Assembly: GCA_016219715.1 (NCBI GenBank)
Contig: JACRKX010000033.1
Span: 1 to 38,928 of the forward strand
Origin: Actinomycetota bacterium
Lineage (GTDB): Bacteria > Actinomycetota > Thermoleophilia > Solirubrobacterales > JACPNS01
Length of the DNA: 38,928 nt
Direction of reading: 5' to 3'
The notes under the pieces were generated by a model, which was not told the DNA's origin, did no database searches, and saw nothing but the letters and a program-made list of their open reading frames with translations. A program made the translations under genes and the position numbers. Shown here in pieces: positions 30,079 to 38,928 of the stretch; positions within the stretch are counted from its first letter, which is position 1, and each line of letters begins with the position of its first letter.

Positions 30079-30438
30079 ATGGCTACCGTACTGATCGCAG
30101 ACGACTCGATGTTCATGCGCAAGCGCTTGGGCGACATCCTCACCGGTGAGGGGCACGAGGTCATCGCCGAGGCCGAAAACGGCGAAGAGGCGATCCAGCT
30201 CTACCGCCAGGTGATGCCCGACCTCGTAATGCTCGACATCACGATGCCCGAACGAAACGGCCTGGGCGCGCTGAACCACATCATGACCCTCGAACCCGAG
30301 GCGCGCGTGATCATGTGCAGCGCGCTAGGCGAGGAAACGGTCGTGCAGGAGTGCCTAGACACCGGCGCCAAGGCTTTCGTCATCAAGCCGTTCGACCCGC
30401 CGGAAGTGCTCGACGCGGTAGTCAAGGCGCTCGCCTAG
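30079..30438 (+). CDS. cheY: CheY, chemotaxis response regulator
   Basis: Predicted 119-residue single receiver domain that carries the signal from CheA to the motor (flagellar or pilus; not in this window). The acid pocket is [14 protein letters not shown] with Asp8/Asp9. The phosphoacceptor is Asp53 in VMLDITMPE, the switch residue Ser81 in MCSALGE, and Lys103 in VIKPF. All are canonical. It is preceded by a hairpin and a possible promoter, and followed by another hairpin, so it may form its own transcript in the middle of the che cluster. It is the only stand-alone receiver here. Confidence 0.96.
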   Translation: MATVLIADDSMFMRKRLGDILTGEGHEVIAEAENGEEAIQLYRQVMPDLVMLDITMPERNGLGALNHIMTLEPEARVIMCSALGEETVVQECLDTGAKAFVIKPFDPPEVLDAVVKALA

Positions 30439-30451
30439 TCAATATTCCTTG

Positions 30452-30470
30452 CCGGGCGCTGGACGCCCGG
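30452..30470. terminator. Perfect 7-bp GC-rich hairpin after cheY
   Basis: CCGGGCG (30452-30458) pairs with CGCCCGG (30464-30470) over a five-base loop, 13 bases after the cheY stop. There is no T-run, so it is a candidate for a U-less actinobacterial terminator. Confidence 0.4.
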
Positions 30471-30492
30471 TCCAATACAGACTGCGGTGCTG

Positions 30493-30519
30493 TAGGTATC
30501 GGTGCGACCGTGCCGAAAA
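30493..30519 (+). promoter_or_regulatory. Candidate sigma-28-like promoter before the first receptor pair
   Basis: TAGGTATC, 11 bases, then GCCGAAAA. This has the layout of the flagellar sigma (FliA/WhiG) consensus TAAAGTTT-N11-GCCGATAA, with 4 of 8 and 7 of 8 matching bases. The TAGGTAT string and a CGAA at the same distance recur before cheW (33505-33529), where the -10 half is weaker. Confidence 0.35.
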
Positions 30520-30574
30520 TGCTTGTGCACCTGTGCGATGCGGCGCACTGGTCAACAAAGGGACAGCGAAGTAC

Positions 30575-32044
30575 ATGGAAATGCCAACCGAGACCGGCTT
30601 TAGCGAACGCTTTAGCGAGCGCGTGGTGCCGCAGTGGTACAAGGATCTAAACGCCGCGCACCGGCCGCTGGTGATCGGTTTCACGATCCTCGTGGTCGCA
30701 TTCCCGCTCTATGCGGTTGCGTTGCTGGCCGCATTCGACATGAGCGAGGCCAGCCGGCAACTCGAACGACTGCTGGCCCAGCCGACCGCCGATGTCGCGG
30801 CGATCGAGAGTGCGGCCGGCGAATACCACGCCGCCGAAGGACGCTTCACGGTGTCGGTCGTCATCGCGATCTTCTACTCGCTGATCGTCACCAACGGCAT
30901 GACATGGCTCTCCACGGCCGTCTCGCGCGGGCCGCTGGTGCGGCTGCACAACGTGCTCGGCAGGATCGCCAAGGGCGATCTCACGCCGGTCGTCGTGCGC
31001 GAGAGCAAGTCGCAGGTCGGCGACATTCAGGAGGCTGTGTCGAAGCTGCTGGCGGCCTTCAACGCCGTGATCTGGCGGATCGGCGAATCCGCGGGCGAAC
31101 TGCGCCAGGCGCTTGACGAGTTGTCGCAGAACTCCGAGTCGGCGAGTATCGCGATCGGCGACGTGGCGCAGTCGGTCAGCTCGATCAGCGAGGGGGCGGC
31201 GAAGCAGGTCGATCTCGTCTCGCGCGCGGTCAAGGGCGTCGCCGAGATCGAGCAGCGCATCAACCTCGCCGCCGAAGGCGCCTCGGGAGCAAGCGAGCGA
31301 AGCGGCCGCGCCGAGCTTCTGACCGAGGAGGGAGCCGAACGCGCGCTTGGCCTGCGCCACGCGATGGAGGAAGTGCGCCACACCTCGTCCAGTACCGCCC
31401 GCATGGTCGCCGCGCTCGACGAGAAGTCCGGCGACATCGATGAGATCGTCGCCGCGATCACAGACATCGCCTCGCAGACGAACCTGCTCGCGCTGAACGC
31501 CGCGATCGAGGCCGCGCGCGCCGGCGAGCAGGGCAAGGGTTTCGCCGTCGTCGCGGAAGAGGTTCGCAAGCTTGCCGAGAACGCGCAGCTCTCTGCGGGC
31601 GACATCGCCGGGCTGATCGATCAGATCCAGGCGCAGACGGCCGACGCGGTTCGCGCGATGGAGGCCGGCACGGCGCGTGTGGAGGCCGGCGTCGATGCCG
31701 TCGGGCGCAACCACGGAGCGTTTACCGAGATCGCCGACGCGGTGCGCGCCTTCCACGAGAGCACAACGGACATCGCTCGCCTGGCGCACGAGATCGCACT
31801 CGACGGGGCCAGCGTGCGCGAGCAGATCGAAGAGGTCGCGGCGATCGCCCAGCAATCGAGCGCGTCGACCGAAGAGGTCTCGGCATCTACCGAACAAACC
31901 GCCGCCGCCGCGGAAGAAGTCACCGCCGCCGCCGATCGCGTTGGCTCGACCGCACGCGAATTGCGCGAGCTGGCCGAGCGCTTCACGCTGGCGATGTCCG
32001 CGGCTCCGGCAACTGTCGGCGAGTCCGGGGAGGCGCAGTCATGA
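30575..32044 (+). CDS. Methyl-accepting chemotaxis protein, type A (pair 1)
   Basis: Predicted 489-residue chemoreceptor. A short N-terminal cytoplasmic stretch ([16 protein letters not shown]) leads to TM1 (about 31-50). A loop of only about 40-45 residues outside and TM2 ([19 protein letters not shown]) follow, so there is no recognisable ligand-binding domain. A HAMP domain ([18 protein letters not shown]) and a long signalling coiled coil come next. The tip reads [18 protein letters not shown] then [16 protein letters not shown]. Methylation-type motifs ([15 protein letters not shown]) lie on the return helix. ATG 30575 is chosen; ATG 30581 is also possible, and starts further upstream lack a plausible protein. 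It overlaps the next receptor by four bases (ATGA). Confidence 0.93.
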   Translation: MEMPTETGFSERFSERVVPQWYKDLNAAHRPLVIGFTILVVAFPLYAVALLAAFDMSEASRQLERLLAQPTADVAAIESAAGEYHAAEGRFTVSVVIAIFYSLIVTNGMTWLSTAVSRGPLVRLHNVLGRIAKGDLTPVVVRESKSQVGDIQEAVSKLLAAFNAVIWRIGESAGELRQALDELSQNSESASIAIGDVAQSVSSISEGAAKQVDLVSRAVKGVAEIEQRINLAAEGASGASERSGRAELLTEEGAERALGLRHAMEEVRHTSSSTARMVAALDEKSGDIDEIVAAITDIASQTNLLALNAAIEAARAGEQGKGFAVVAEEVRKLAENAQLSAGDIAGLIDQIQAQTADAVRAMEAGTARVEAGVDAVGRNHGAFTEIADAVRAFHESTTDIARLAHEIALDGASVREQIEEVAAIAQQSSASTEEVSASTEQTAAAAEEVTAAADRVGSTARELRELAERFTLAMSAAPATVGESGEAQS

Positions 32045-33441
32045 AGCGGATCTACGAGATGCCGCTCGTGAGCGGCTACCTCCTGCTCACGACGACCTAC
32101 ACCGTGCCGCTCGTGATCCTGTCGCTGATCGTCGTCTACTACGTCGGCGTCAACGACGACGAGATCCAGCGCATCGCGGGTCAGGCGGCCGCCGCCGCCG
32201 AGAACGGCAAGGTCGAAACCGCACAACTCGCGCAGGCGCCCAATCACCCACCGTTTCCGCAGATCGTGATCGCCATGGCGGCATTCGTCACTCTGGTAGG
32301 CGGCGCGATCAGCCGCAAGACGATCGGCCGCCGCACGCTCGAGGCCGCCGACGGGTTGGTTCAGGCGGCGAATTCCGCGGCCTCAGGCGACTTCAGCGTG
32401 CGAATCGAGCGGACGCTGGGAAGCGAGTACGGCGAGGTTCAGCGGGCCTTCGCCGCGATGATCGACGCCTTCCGCGAGACGATCGACCGCATCGAGGTCT
32501 CGGCTTCGGACCTGCGAATGGCCGCCACCGAGATGGCCCACACCGCCGACGAGTCCGGTCACGCGATCGGCGAGGTGTCGCAGGCGATGGGTTCGATCAA
32601 CCAGGGAGCAAGCAGCCAGGTTGAGCAGATCGTCTCGGCGCGCCGGGCGCTGGAAGAGATCGAGCGTGCCGTACACGACGCCTCTGAGCACGCGGCTGAG
32701 GCACGCGACCGGATCGCCGACACCGAGCGGCTCAGCGAGTCGGGGGCGGACCTCGCCCAGCAGGCGTACGCCGCGATGGCCGACGTCCGCGACAGCGCCT
32801 CCGAGACGGCCGACGCGGTGCGCTCGCTGGGCGTCAAGAGTGCCGACATCGACGTGATCGTGCAGGCGATCCGTGGCATCGCCGAGCAGACCAACATGCT
32901 CGCGCTGAACGCCTCGATCGAGGCCGCCCGCGCCGGCGAGCAGGGCAAGGGCTTCGCCAACGTCGCCGAAGAGGTTCGCCTGCTCGCCGAAGAAGCACGT
33001 GATTCGGCCGAGCGCATCGCCGGCTTGATCGGGGAGATCCAGTCTCAGACCGGCGCCGCGGTGCTCGAGATGGAGACCGGCCTCGAGCGAGTAGAGGCCG
33101 GCTTCGGCGCGATCGAGCGCGACCGTGCGACGTTCACCGAGATCGGCGTCGAGGTACACACTCTGCACGAGGACGCCTCGGGAATCAGCGACCTGGCTGG
33201 AGCGATCTCCGACGAGGTCGTGTCGGTCAAGCGACAGATCGACGAGATCGCGGGATTCGCCGAGGACTCGAGTGGCGCCACCGAGCAGGTCACGGCGTCG
33301 ACCCAGCAGACCTCGGCCGGAGCTCAGCAGGTCAGCGCCTCGGCACAGCGCGTGGCCGACACCGCCGCGGTGCTCACCGAGGTGGCGTCGCGCTTCAAAA
33401 CGTCGACGTCGGAAACGGAACCGAAGGAGCCGGAGGCATGA
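32041..33441 (+). CDS. Methyl-accepting chemotaxis protein, type B (pair 1)
   Basis: Predicted 466-residue chemoreceptor translationally coupled to the one before it. TM1 ([20 protein letters not shown]) starts almost at the N-terminus. About 45 residues with an acidic/Ala-rich stretch lie outside, then TM2 ([14 protein letters not shown]), HAMP (about residues 90-140), and the signalling domain. The tip reads [18 protein letters not shown] then [16 protein letters not shown], differing from type A at the same places as the other type B receptor. Methylation-like motif: [18 protein letters not shown]. No CheR tether at the end. Likely acts with its type A partner. Confidence 0.93.
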   Translation: MKRIYEMPLVSGYLLLTTTYTVPLVILSLIVVYYVGVNDDEIQRIAGQAAAAAENGKVETAQLAQAPNHPPFPQIVIAMAAFVTLVGGAISRKTIGRRTLEAADGLVQAANSAASGDFSVRIERTLGSEYGEVQRAFAAMIDAFRETIDRIEVSASDLRMAATEMAHTADESGHAIGEVSQAMGSINQGASSQVEQIVSARRALEEIERAVHDASEHAAEARDRIADTERLSESGADLAQQAYAAMADVRDSASETADAVRSLGVKSADIDVIVQAIRGIAEQTNMLALNASIEAARAGEQGKGFANVAEEVRLLAEEARDSAERIAGLIGEIQSQTGAAVLEMETGLERVEAGFGAIERDRATFTEIGVEVHTLHEDASGISDLAGAISDEVVSVKRQIDEIAGFAEDSSGATEQVTASTQQTSAGAQQVSASAQRVADTAAVLTEVASRFKTSTSETEPKEPEA

Positions 33442-33504
33442 GCAGATACCGAATTTCGACCCGTCCAAATAGCTTGAGTTTCGGCTTGCATATGCCGAAC
33501 GCGG

Positions 33505-33529
33505 TAGGTATGGGCGTCTCTCCAGCGAA
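33505..33529 (+). promoter_or_regulatory. Candidate promoter before cheW sharing TAGGTAT with the first receptor promoter
   Basis: TAGGTATG (33505-33512), then a CGAA (33526-33529) at the same distance as in the element at 30493-30519. A short inverted repeat TTCGGC/GCCGAA (33480-33485 and 33494-33499) lies just upstream. The match is limited, but both sites are in the only two gaps of 100 bases or more among the receptor genes. Confidence 0.3.
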
Positions 33530-33541
33530 CGAGGTACAGGG

Positions 33542-34012
33542 ATGATTGACACTTCCGCCCAAAGCGAAGGCTCCGGGCGCCAGCTAGTCGTTTTCACGCT
33601 GGGCGCAGAGGAGTACGGCCTGCCGATCAAGTCGGTCCAGGAGGTGATCCGCTACCAGCAGCCGCGTACCGTCGCCAGCAGCGATCCCACGCTTCTGGGA
33701 GTCATAAACCTGCGTGGCCGGATCGTGCCGGTGCACGACGTTCGCTCGGTCCTGAATGTTGCGTCGGCCGCCGGCGAAGACGGCGAGAAGATCGTGCTGA
33801 TCAACGTCGAGGACTCGATGAGTGGCGTCGTCGTCGACGACGTGTCCGAGGTGCTCACGGTGGCCACAGAGGAGTTCGAGGATCTGCCCGCCAGCGGCAA
33901 TCCGATCGTCGAGGGGGTCGTCAAGGCAGGCGAGCGGCTGATCGTGCTGCTCGATCCCGTCGCGCTGACGGGGCTATCCGGTGGCGAAACCGGCGACTTC
34001 GTAGCGGCCTGA
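33542..34012 (+). CDS. cheW: CheW, chemotaxis coupling protein
   Basis: Predicted 156-residue adaptor linking receptors to CheA. The CheW fold is clear: RQLVVFTLGAEEYGLPIKSVQEVI, then GVINLRGRIVPVHDVRSVL with the conserved NLRG, and GVVVDDVSEVL before the final strands. Length is normal. GAGG lies seven to eight bases before the ATG. It sits between the two receptor pairs, nine bases before the third receptor gene, and has a possible promoter in the 100-base gap upstream. Confidence 0.95.
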   Translation: MIDTSAQSEGSGRQLVVFTLGAEEYGLPIKSVQEVIRYQQPRTVASSDPTLLGVINLRGRIVPVHDVRSVLNVASAAGEDGEKIVLINVEDSMSGVVVDDVSEVLTVATEEFEDLPASGNPIVEGVVKAGERLIVLLDPVALTGLSGGETGDFVAA

Positions 34013-34021
34013 GCCAAGGCG

Positions 34022-35623
34022 ATGCCGGAAATCGCCGAGAAGACCCGCCGCGGCATCCGTCCTAAGGACCTGCTTCCGCGCTGGTACATGAATCTTGATG
34101 CCAGCATCAAGCCGCTGATCGGAGCGGTCGCGGTGCTGGTCGTCGTCGTTCCGTTGATGGTCTATGCCTGGATCAAGTCCGGTGTGGTCGACGACACACG
34201 CGCCGAGCTCAACGCTCTGCTCGACAGCGGCACCGGCACGAAGGCTGAGATCAACCGGCTCACCGAGGAGTTGCGCAGCGCGACTACCGCCGTCTCCACT
34301 TCGTTCATCGTGGCCGCCGTCTACGGCGCGATCGCCGCGATCTTGAATGCTTGGCTGACTCCCGGTCTGACGGCCGACTGGTTGCGTCAGCTGACGCGCG
34401 CCACCCAGCGTGCCGCCGAGGGCGATCTCTCGCACGACATCCGCCGCGACAACAAGAGCCAGATCGGCGACATCCAGGAGGCGCTGGGCAAGATGATCGC
34501 CAGCTTCCGGGCGACGATCAACCGCATCGAGGCCGCCGCCGACGAACTGCGCGAGGCCGCCAACGAGATGGCGCACACTTCAGACGAGGCCGGCCACGCG
34601 ATCGGCGAGGTCGCTCAGTCGATCAGCGCGATCAGCGAGGGTGCGGCCCATCAGGTCGATCTCGTCACGCGCACGGGCGGCGTGGTCGCCGAGATCGAGA
34701 CGGCGGTGCGCGGCGCCGCTTCGCACGCCAACGAGGCCCAGCGCCAGAGCGCCGAGACCGAGTTGCTGACCGAAGACGGCGTGCAACGCGCCACCGAGGT
34801 CCAGGAGGCGATGCAGGTCGTGCGCGAGACCTCGCAGGCGACTGCCGAGGTCGTCCGCTCGCTGGGTGAGAAGTCGACCAACATCGACCAGATCGTCCAG
34901 GCGATCACCGACATTGCTTCGCAGACGAATCTGCTGGCGCTGAACGCCGCGATCGAGGCCGCCCGCGCCGGCGAGCAGGGTCGTGGCTTCGCGGTGGTGG
35001 CAGAGGAGGTGCGCAAGCTCGCCGAGGACGCGCAGGGGTCGGCCGGAGACATCGCCGGGCTGATCCTCGAGATTCGCGACCAGACCGAACAGGCGGTCAC
35101 GGCGATGGACGAGGGCATGAGCACGGTCGAGGCCGGCTTCGAGACTGTCAACCAGAACCGCCAGATCTTCTTCGACATCAGCGCGGCCGTGCGCGCGCTG
35201 CACCAGAGCTCGGCCGAGATCGCCCAGCTGGCAAACGGCATTGCCGCCGATGCCGGCAGTGTGCGCGAACAGATCGAGGAGGTCGCGTCTGTCGCCGAGG
35301 AGTCGAGCGCGTCGACCGAGCAGGTCAGCGCCTCGACAGAACAGACATCGGCTGCGGCTGAAGAGGTCACCGCCTCGGCCCAGCGCGTGGCGCAGACGGC
35401 CGTCGGCCTTGCCGATCTGGCCAAGCGCTTCAAGATCCACAAGGACCGGCTGGGAGCCGAGGCCGTTGTCCCGTCGAGCGCCACGGCGGCGCAGATCGCG
35501 GCCGCCGACGGCATTCGTGGACCGGCCATCCCGATCGAGCCGAAGCCGAAAACCGATGCCGCCTCCGAGGCCGGCTCCGAACCCGCGCCGCCGCCAGCCG
35601 CCGGAGACGAGGAGCAGTCATGA
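34022..35623 (+). CDS. Methyl-accepting chemotaxis protein, type A (pair 2)
   Basis: Predicted 533-residue chemoreceptor paralogous to the first type A. The start region [19 protein letters not shown] matches [19 protein letters not shown] of that protein. TM1 and TM2 ([18 protein letters not shown]) enclose about 50 residues. A HAMP domain and signalling coil follow, with the type A tip [18 protein letters not shown] then [16 protein letters not shown]. It differs in a ~65-residue Pro/Ala-rich tail after about 465, which may be a flexible linker but has no NWETF-like end. ATG 34022 is nine bases after cheW. The stop overlaps the next receptor (ATGA). Confidence 0.93.
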   Translation: MPEIAEKTRRGIRPKDLLPRWYMNLDASIKPLIGAVAVLVVVVPLMVYAWIKSGVVDDTRAELNALLDSGTGTKAEINRLTEELRSATTAVSTSFIVAAVYGAIAAILNAWLTPGLTADWLRQLTRATQRAAEGDLSHDIRRDNKSQIGDIQEALGKMIASFRATINRIEAAADELREAANEMAHTSDEAGHAIGEVAQSISAISEGAAHQVDLVTRTGGVVAEIETAVRGAASHANEAQRQSAETELLTEDGVQRATEVQEAMQVVRETSQATAEVVRSLGEKSTNIDQIVQAITDIASQTNLLALNAAIEAARAGEQGRGFAVVAEEVRKLAEDAQGSAGDIAGLILEIRDQTEQAVTAMDEGMSTVEAGFETVNQNRQIFFDISAAVRALHQSSAEIAQLANGIAADAGSVREQIEEVASVAEESSASTEQVSASTEQTSAAAEEVTASAQRVAQTAVGLADLAKRFKIHKDRLGAEAVVPSSATAAQIAAADGIRGPAIPIEPKPKTDAASEAGSEPAPPPAAGDEEQS

Positions 35624-37047
35624 TCGCCTGGCTCTTCCGGGTTCCGATGGTGCGCGCCTACCTGACGGCGCTGATGATCAGTGTGATCCCGATCTTCGCA
35701 ATCGGTGTGTCGATGGCTTTCTACGTTCACGCCAGCACCGACTCGCTCGATCGCATCGAGGAGCAGGTCGCCGCCGCCAAGCCGACGGCCGAAGGCACCG
35801 TGCCAAGGGACGCCGTCGCAGAGCGCGCCCCCGAACGTGACTTCATGCACGAGTGGGTGATCCTCAATGTGCTGCTGAGCATCTTCGCCGGCGTCTCGCT
35901 GAGGTTGACGCTCGGCCGCGGCACGATGGCGGCCACCGAGAAGCTCGTCGAAGACGCCCGCGCGGCCGCAGGCGGCGATCTGACCGTGCAGCCGCAGGTG
36001 TGGTTCGGCAACGAGTACGGCGCGCTGCAGAAGAGCTTCGCGCAGATGGTCGACGCCTTCCGTCAGACGATCTCGAAGATCGAGCACGCGGCCGACGACC
36101 TGCGCCAGGCCGCCTCAGAGATGGCGCACACCTCCGACGAGGCCGGCCACGCGATCGGCGAGGTCGCCCAGGCGATCAGCTCGATCAGCGAGGGGGCCAG
36201 TCACCAGGTCTCGCTGATCACTCGCGCCAGCGACGTCGTCGCCGAAATCGAGACGTCGATCCGCGACACCTCCGAACACGCCCGCGAGGCCCAGCGCCAG
36301 AGCGCCGAGACCGAGAAGCTCAGCGAAGAGGGAGTGCAGCGAGCCGCCGAAGTTCAGCAGGCGATGCAGAACGTGCGCGAGAGCTCGATGAACACCGCCG
36401 ATGTGGTGCGCTCGCTTGGCGAGAAGTCGTCCGACATCGACCAGATCGTCCAGGCGATCACCGACATCGCCGGCCAGACCAACATGCTCGCGCTGAACGC
36501 CTCGATCGAAGCCGCGCGCGCCGGCGAGCAGGGCAAGGGCTTCGCCAACGTCGCCGAAGAAGTGCGCATCCTCGCCGAGGACGCTCAGTCATCGGCCGAA
36601 GAGATCGCCGCCCTGATCAAGGAAATCCAGGCCCAGACCGAGCAGGCCGTCAACGCGATGGAGGACGGCGTCGTGCGCGTCGAGGAAGGCTTCGACACGG
36701 TCAACCGCAACCGCCAGACCTTCTACGACATCAGCGGTGCCGTGCGCGCGCTGCACGAGAGTTCCAGCGAGATCAGCGAACTCGCCGACGGCATCGCACT
36801 CGGCGCCGGCCAGGTGCGCGGCCAGATCGAGGAGGTCGCGTCTGTCGCCGAAGAGTCGAGCGCTTCGACACAGCAGGTCAGCGCATCGACCCAGCAGACT
36901 TCAGCAGCGGCGCAACAGGTGAGCGCGTCGGCTCAGCGTGTGGCTCAGACTGCTTCGAACCTGGCCGAGCTGGCAGGGCGGTTTAAGTTGCCGAATGAGA
37001 TGCGGCCGGAGAGTATGCGGGATAAGGCGGGGGATGGGAAGGGGTAG
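35620..37047 (+). CDS. Methyl-accepting chemotaxis protein, type B (pair 2)
   Basis: Predicted 475-residue chemoreceptor, paralogue of the first type B. TM1 ([20 protein letters not shown]) is again close to the N-terminus; an external stretch of about 50 residues and TM2 ([16 protein letters not shown]) follow. HAMP and the signalling coil have the type B tip [18 protein letters not shown] then [16 protein letters not shown]. Methylation-like motif: [15 protein letters not shown]. It is translationally coupled to the type A gene and is the last gene of the cluster, followed by a strong hairpin at 37065-37106. Confidence 0.93.
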   Translation: MIAWLFRVPMVRAYLTALMISVIPIFAIGVSMAFYVHASTDSLDRIEEQVAAAKPTAEGTVPRDAVAERAPERDFMHEWVILNVLLSIFAGVSLRLTLGRGTMAATEKLVEDARAAAGGDLTVQPQVWFGNEYGALQKSFAQMVDAFRQTISKIEHAADDLRQAASEMAHTSDEAGHAIGEVAQAISSISEGASHQVSLITRASDVVAEIETSIRDTSEHAREAQRQSAETEKLSEEGVQRAAEVQQAMQNVRESSMNTADVVRSLGEKSSDIDQIVQAITDIAGQTNMLALNASIEAARAGEQGKGFANVAEEVRILAEDAQSSAEEIAALIKEIQAQTEQAVNAMEDGVVRVEEGFDTVNRNRQTFYDISGAVRALHESSSEISELADGIALGAGQVRGQIEEVASVAEESSASTQQVSASTQQTSAAAQQVSASAQRVAQTASNLAELAGRFKLPNEMRPESMRDKAGDGKG

Positions 37048-37064
37048 GGCTAGTCCGCAACCGG

Positions 37065-37106
37065 CTTCTCGGTAGGGCCGCTAGGGCCGCTCAGCGGTCC
37101 GAGAAG
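37065..37106. terminator. Long hairpin between convergent receptor and small-protein genes
   Basis: CTTCTCGG (37065-37072) and CCGAGAAG (37099-37106) are exact complements. The loop holds a second small stem (CCGC/GCGG) and a doubled TAGGGCCGC. It can serve both converging genes; no strong T-tract is present. Confidence 0.55.
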
Positions 37107-37119
37107 TGAGTGACAATCG

Positions 37120-37293
37120 TTAGCTAATCGGCGGCGGCAGTACTTCGCCGCTGCGATCAACCAGGCAGATCGCGCTCTCGTCAAGAAACGTGATTCGCAC
37201 GTTGCCGTCTGAGAGCACGCTGAACTTGAATTCCCGTCCAGCGTCACTCAGGCCCAACAGGTATTCGTCTTGCGGAGGTGATGTCCGCCTCAT
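37120..37293 (-). CDS. Small protein of unknown function (57 residues)
   Basis: ATG at 37293 is preceded by AAGGAG at eight bases, a well-formed ribosome-binding site, and the frame runs 57 codons to TAA. The product starts MRRTSPPQDEYLLGLSDAGR and continues with a beta-rich, evenly charged sequence (EFKFSVLSDGNVRITFLDES, then LVDRSGEVLPPP). The alternating pattern looks like a small beta-sheet domain. I do not recognise a family. It has no signal peptide or membrane helix. A TAGCAT -10-like box lies near 37337-37332. It is convergent with the last receptor gene. Confidence 0.6.
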   Translation of the reverse strand: MRRTSPPQDEYLLGLSDAGREFKFSVLSDGNVRITFLDESAICLVDRSGEVLPPPIS

Positions 37294-37452
37294 TTGAGCT
37301 TCTCCTTGTTAGAGGTTTTGACTCGTCTTCCATGCTAAAGGAAACTCGCTCGTGACCCCCAACAATTTCCCAGCGCGGTATGCCGAAGCCGCGCGAGGCT
37401 CTTCCGGCGTGCGAGCTCTAGGGCGCCTGGCACCGAGTACGCAAATCGACTT

Positions 37453-38928
37453 CTAAAAACTCATCCCCACATACTTCGTATCGAGATACTCCTCAATCCC
37501 CTCTTCGCCGCCCTCGCGTCCAAAGCCACTCTGCTTGACGCCGCCGAAGGGGCTGGCGGGGTTGCTGATGACGCCGCGGTTGAGGCCGACCATGCCGGTC
37601 TGTAGGGCCTCGATGGTGTTGAAGGCGCGGCTGAGGTCTTGGGTGAAGAGATAGGCGACGGTCTTGGGTGAAGAGATAGGCGACGAGGCCGAATTCGGTG
37701 GCGTTGGCGGCGGCGATTGCCTCTTCGTCGCTGCTGAAGGTTGCGATTGGCGCGACAGGGCCGAAGATCTCTTCGGACAAGGCGCGGGCGTCGCCTGGCA
37801 CGCCGGCCAATACGGTCGGCGGGTAGTAGAAGCCGGGGCCGCTGGGGCGCTCGCCGCCCGTAAGCGCGGTGGCGCCCTTGCCGAGTGCATCGACGACCAG
37901 GCTTTCGACGATCTCGCGCTGTCCCTCGTTGATCAACGGGCCGACCTGCGTGGCCGGGTCTGCGCCGCGGCCGACCTTCATCGCGCCGAGGCGCTCGGCG
38001 AGGCGGCGGGCGAACTCGTCGGCAACCGACTCGTGGACGTGGAAACGGTTGGCGGCAGTACACGCCTCGCCGTTGTTGCGCATCTTCGCCAGTACCGCGC
38101 CTTCGACCGCGGCGTCGAGATCGGCGTCGCCAAATACGAGGAACGGGGCGTTGCCGCCGAGTTCCATCGACACTCGCAGCACCTGTTCGGCGGATTGCTC
38201 GATCAGCAGGCGGCCGACTTCGGTCGATCCCGTGAACGAGAGCTTTCGAATGCGCGGGTCCTTCAGCAGCGGGCCGACGATCTGCGAGGCGCTCGAACCG
38301 CAGACGACGTTGACCACGCCACCGGGCAGGCCGGCGTCGAGCAGCATCTGCGCCACGGCCAGTGCGCTTAAGGGTGTCTCCTTGGCGGGTTTGAGGATTG
38401 CGGTGCAGCCCGCGGCGATCGCGGGGCCGAGCTTGCGCGTGGCCATCGCGGCCGGGAAGTTCCAGGGGGTGACCAGCACGCACGGGCCGACGGGCTGCTT
38501 CATCGTCAGCACCCGCCCGCCGCCGCCGGTCATCGTCGAGTAACGGCCGCTGATGCGCACGGCCTCTTCGCTGAACCAGCGGAAGAAGTCGGCGGCGTAG
38601 AGCACCTCGGCCTTCGACTCGGCGATCGGCTTGCCCATTTCAAGGGTCATCAGCAGCGCCAGCTCGTCGGCGCGATCGACCATGCGCTCGTAGACGTTGC
38701 GCAGGATCTCGCCGCGGTCGCGTGGCGCGGTTGCGGCCCACTCGTCCTGCACGGCCGACGCAGCGTCGAGCGCGGCCATCGCCTCTGCCTCACCGGCGTC
38801 GGCGATCTCGCAAAGCGACTCTCCCGTCGAAGGATCGTCGACCGAGAGCGTCTTGCCGGTCTGCACCCACTCGCCGCCGATCAGCGCGCCCTTCGGGACG
38901 GCGTCTACGACTTCGCTCTCGCGAGCGG
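37453..38928 (-). pseudogene. NAD(P)-dependent aldehyde dehydrogenase (succinate-semialdehyde type), frame broken by 25-bp duplication; start outside window
   Basis: The frame is open past the window edge (ALIGGEWVQTGKTLSVDDP is a normal ALDH start region), so the true N-terminus is outside. Family features are intact: cofactor-fold TPWNFPAAMATRKLGPA, FTGSTEVGRLL, the general-base Glu in MELGGNAPFLVFGDADL, and the nucleophile Cys in NNGEACTAANRFHV. The closest pattern is succinate-semialdehyde dehydrogenase (GabD), which oxidises succinate semialdehyde to succinate. At 37635-37684 an exact 25-bp tandem duplication shifts the frame. Without one copy the protein ends normally (LSRAFNTIEALQTGMVGLNR ... 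KYVGMSF) at 37453. In the sequence as given, the last ~70 residues are replaced by a wrong frame ending at 37493, losing the C-terminal dimer and catalytic-support region. Confidence 0.85.
37635..37684. repeat. Exact 25-bp tandem duplication inside the aldehyde dehydrogenase gene
   Basis: Positions 37635-37659 and 37660-37684 are identical base for base. Each copy encodes part of VAYLFTQD. As 25 is not a multiple of three, the second copy causes the frameshift; deletion of either copy restores the normal protein. Confidence 0.95.

Noticed and set aside
30439-30574. Cyclic di-GMP or other riboswitch before the first receptor
   Set aside because: Only a short GC hairpin is visible; none of the conserved core sequences of known riboswitches could be found.
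37050-37247. Minus-strand 65-codon frame overlapping the small protein gene
   Set aside because: It lies in a different frame from the well-started 57-codon gene and has no ribosome-binding site.
1-38928. CRISPR array, prophage, insertion sequence or integron
   Set aside because: No regularly spaced repeats, transposase, integrase or phage genes were seen; the repeats present are short and isolated.

Overview
The window is GC-rich and gene-dense and looks like an actinobacterial chromosome, most likely class Thermoleophilia (Solirubrobacter/Conexibacter relatives). The evidence is a fused MoaD-MoaE, an ImuB/DnaE2 mutasome under actinobacterial-type LexA boxes (CGAACATATGTTCG), TANNNT -10 boxes placed a few bases from start codons, and a secreted beta-helix protein ending in the Ig-like 'TFRCKLD...AxDAAGN' module that is frequent in that class. 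The taxon is an inference.

Layout. 1-4.9 kb: a membrane diguanylate cyclase, tRNA-Pro(CGG), a frameshifted TetR regulator behind a DHA2-type drug exporter with a tandem operator, and a second, divergent TetR gene. 4.86-8.8 kb: a tightly overlapping operon of RibD-like reductase, metallophosphoesterase, SRPBCC protein and membrane acyltransferase. 8.8-10.1 kb: rubredoxin plus fatty-acid desaturase. 10.1-12 kb: a long perfect hairpin, then a LexA-boxed imuB-like gene. 12-17.7 kb (minus strand): an eight-gene, mostly overlapping operon: NrtA-, NrtB- and NrtD-like ABC importer, TatA, sulfite-oxidase-fold molybdoenzyme, stand-alone NirB-type Fe4S4/siroheme domain, NirD-like Rieske protein, MoaD-MoaE. 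18-21.1 kb: SnoaL-like protein, secreted beta-helix protein, SRPBCC membrane protein, VapC relic. 21.3-25 kb: LexA-boxed dnaE2. 25-37 kb: chemotaxis operon(s) cheB-cheR-cheA(split)-cheC-cheD-cheY-mcp-mcp-cheW-mcp-mcp. 37-38.9 kb: a 57-residue unknown protein and an aldehyde dehydrogenase broken by an exact 25-bp tandem duplication.

Two systems stand out. The first is the 12-17.7 kb operon. It couples a nitrate-type importer to a eukaryote-like (sulfite-oxidase-fold) molybdoenzyme and split pieces of an assimilatory nitrite reductase, which suggests an undescribed cytoplasmic oxyanion (possibly nitrate) reduction pathway; the substrate is not proven by sequence. The second is the set of chemoreceptors. 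They come as two translationally coupled A-B pairs whose signalling tips fall into two distinct classes, suggesting heteromeric or otherwise paired receptors with almost no periplasmic sensor.

Three reading-frame breaks (tetR, cheA, aldehyde dehydrogenase) lie within 39 kb. They could be real, but they could also be sequencing or assembly errors and should be checked first.
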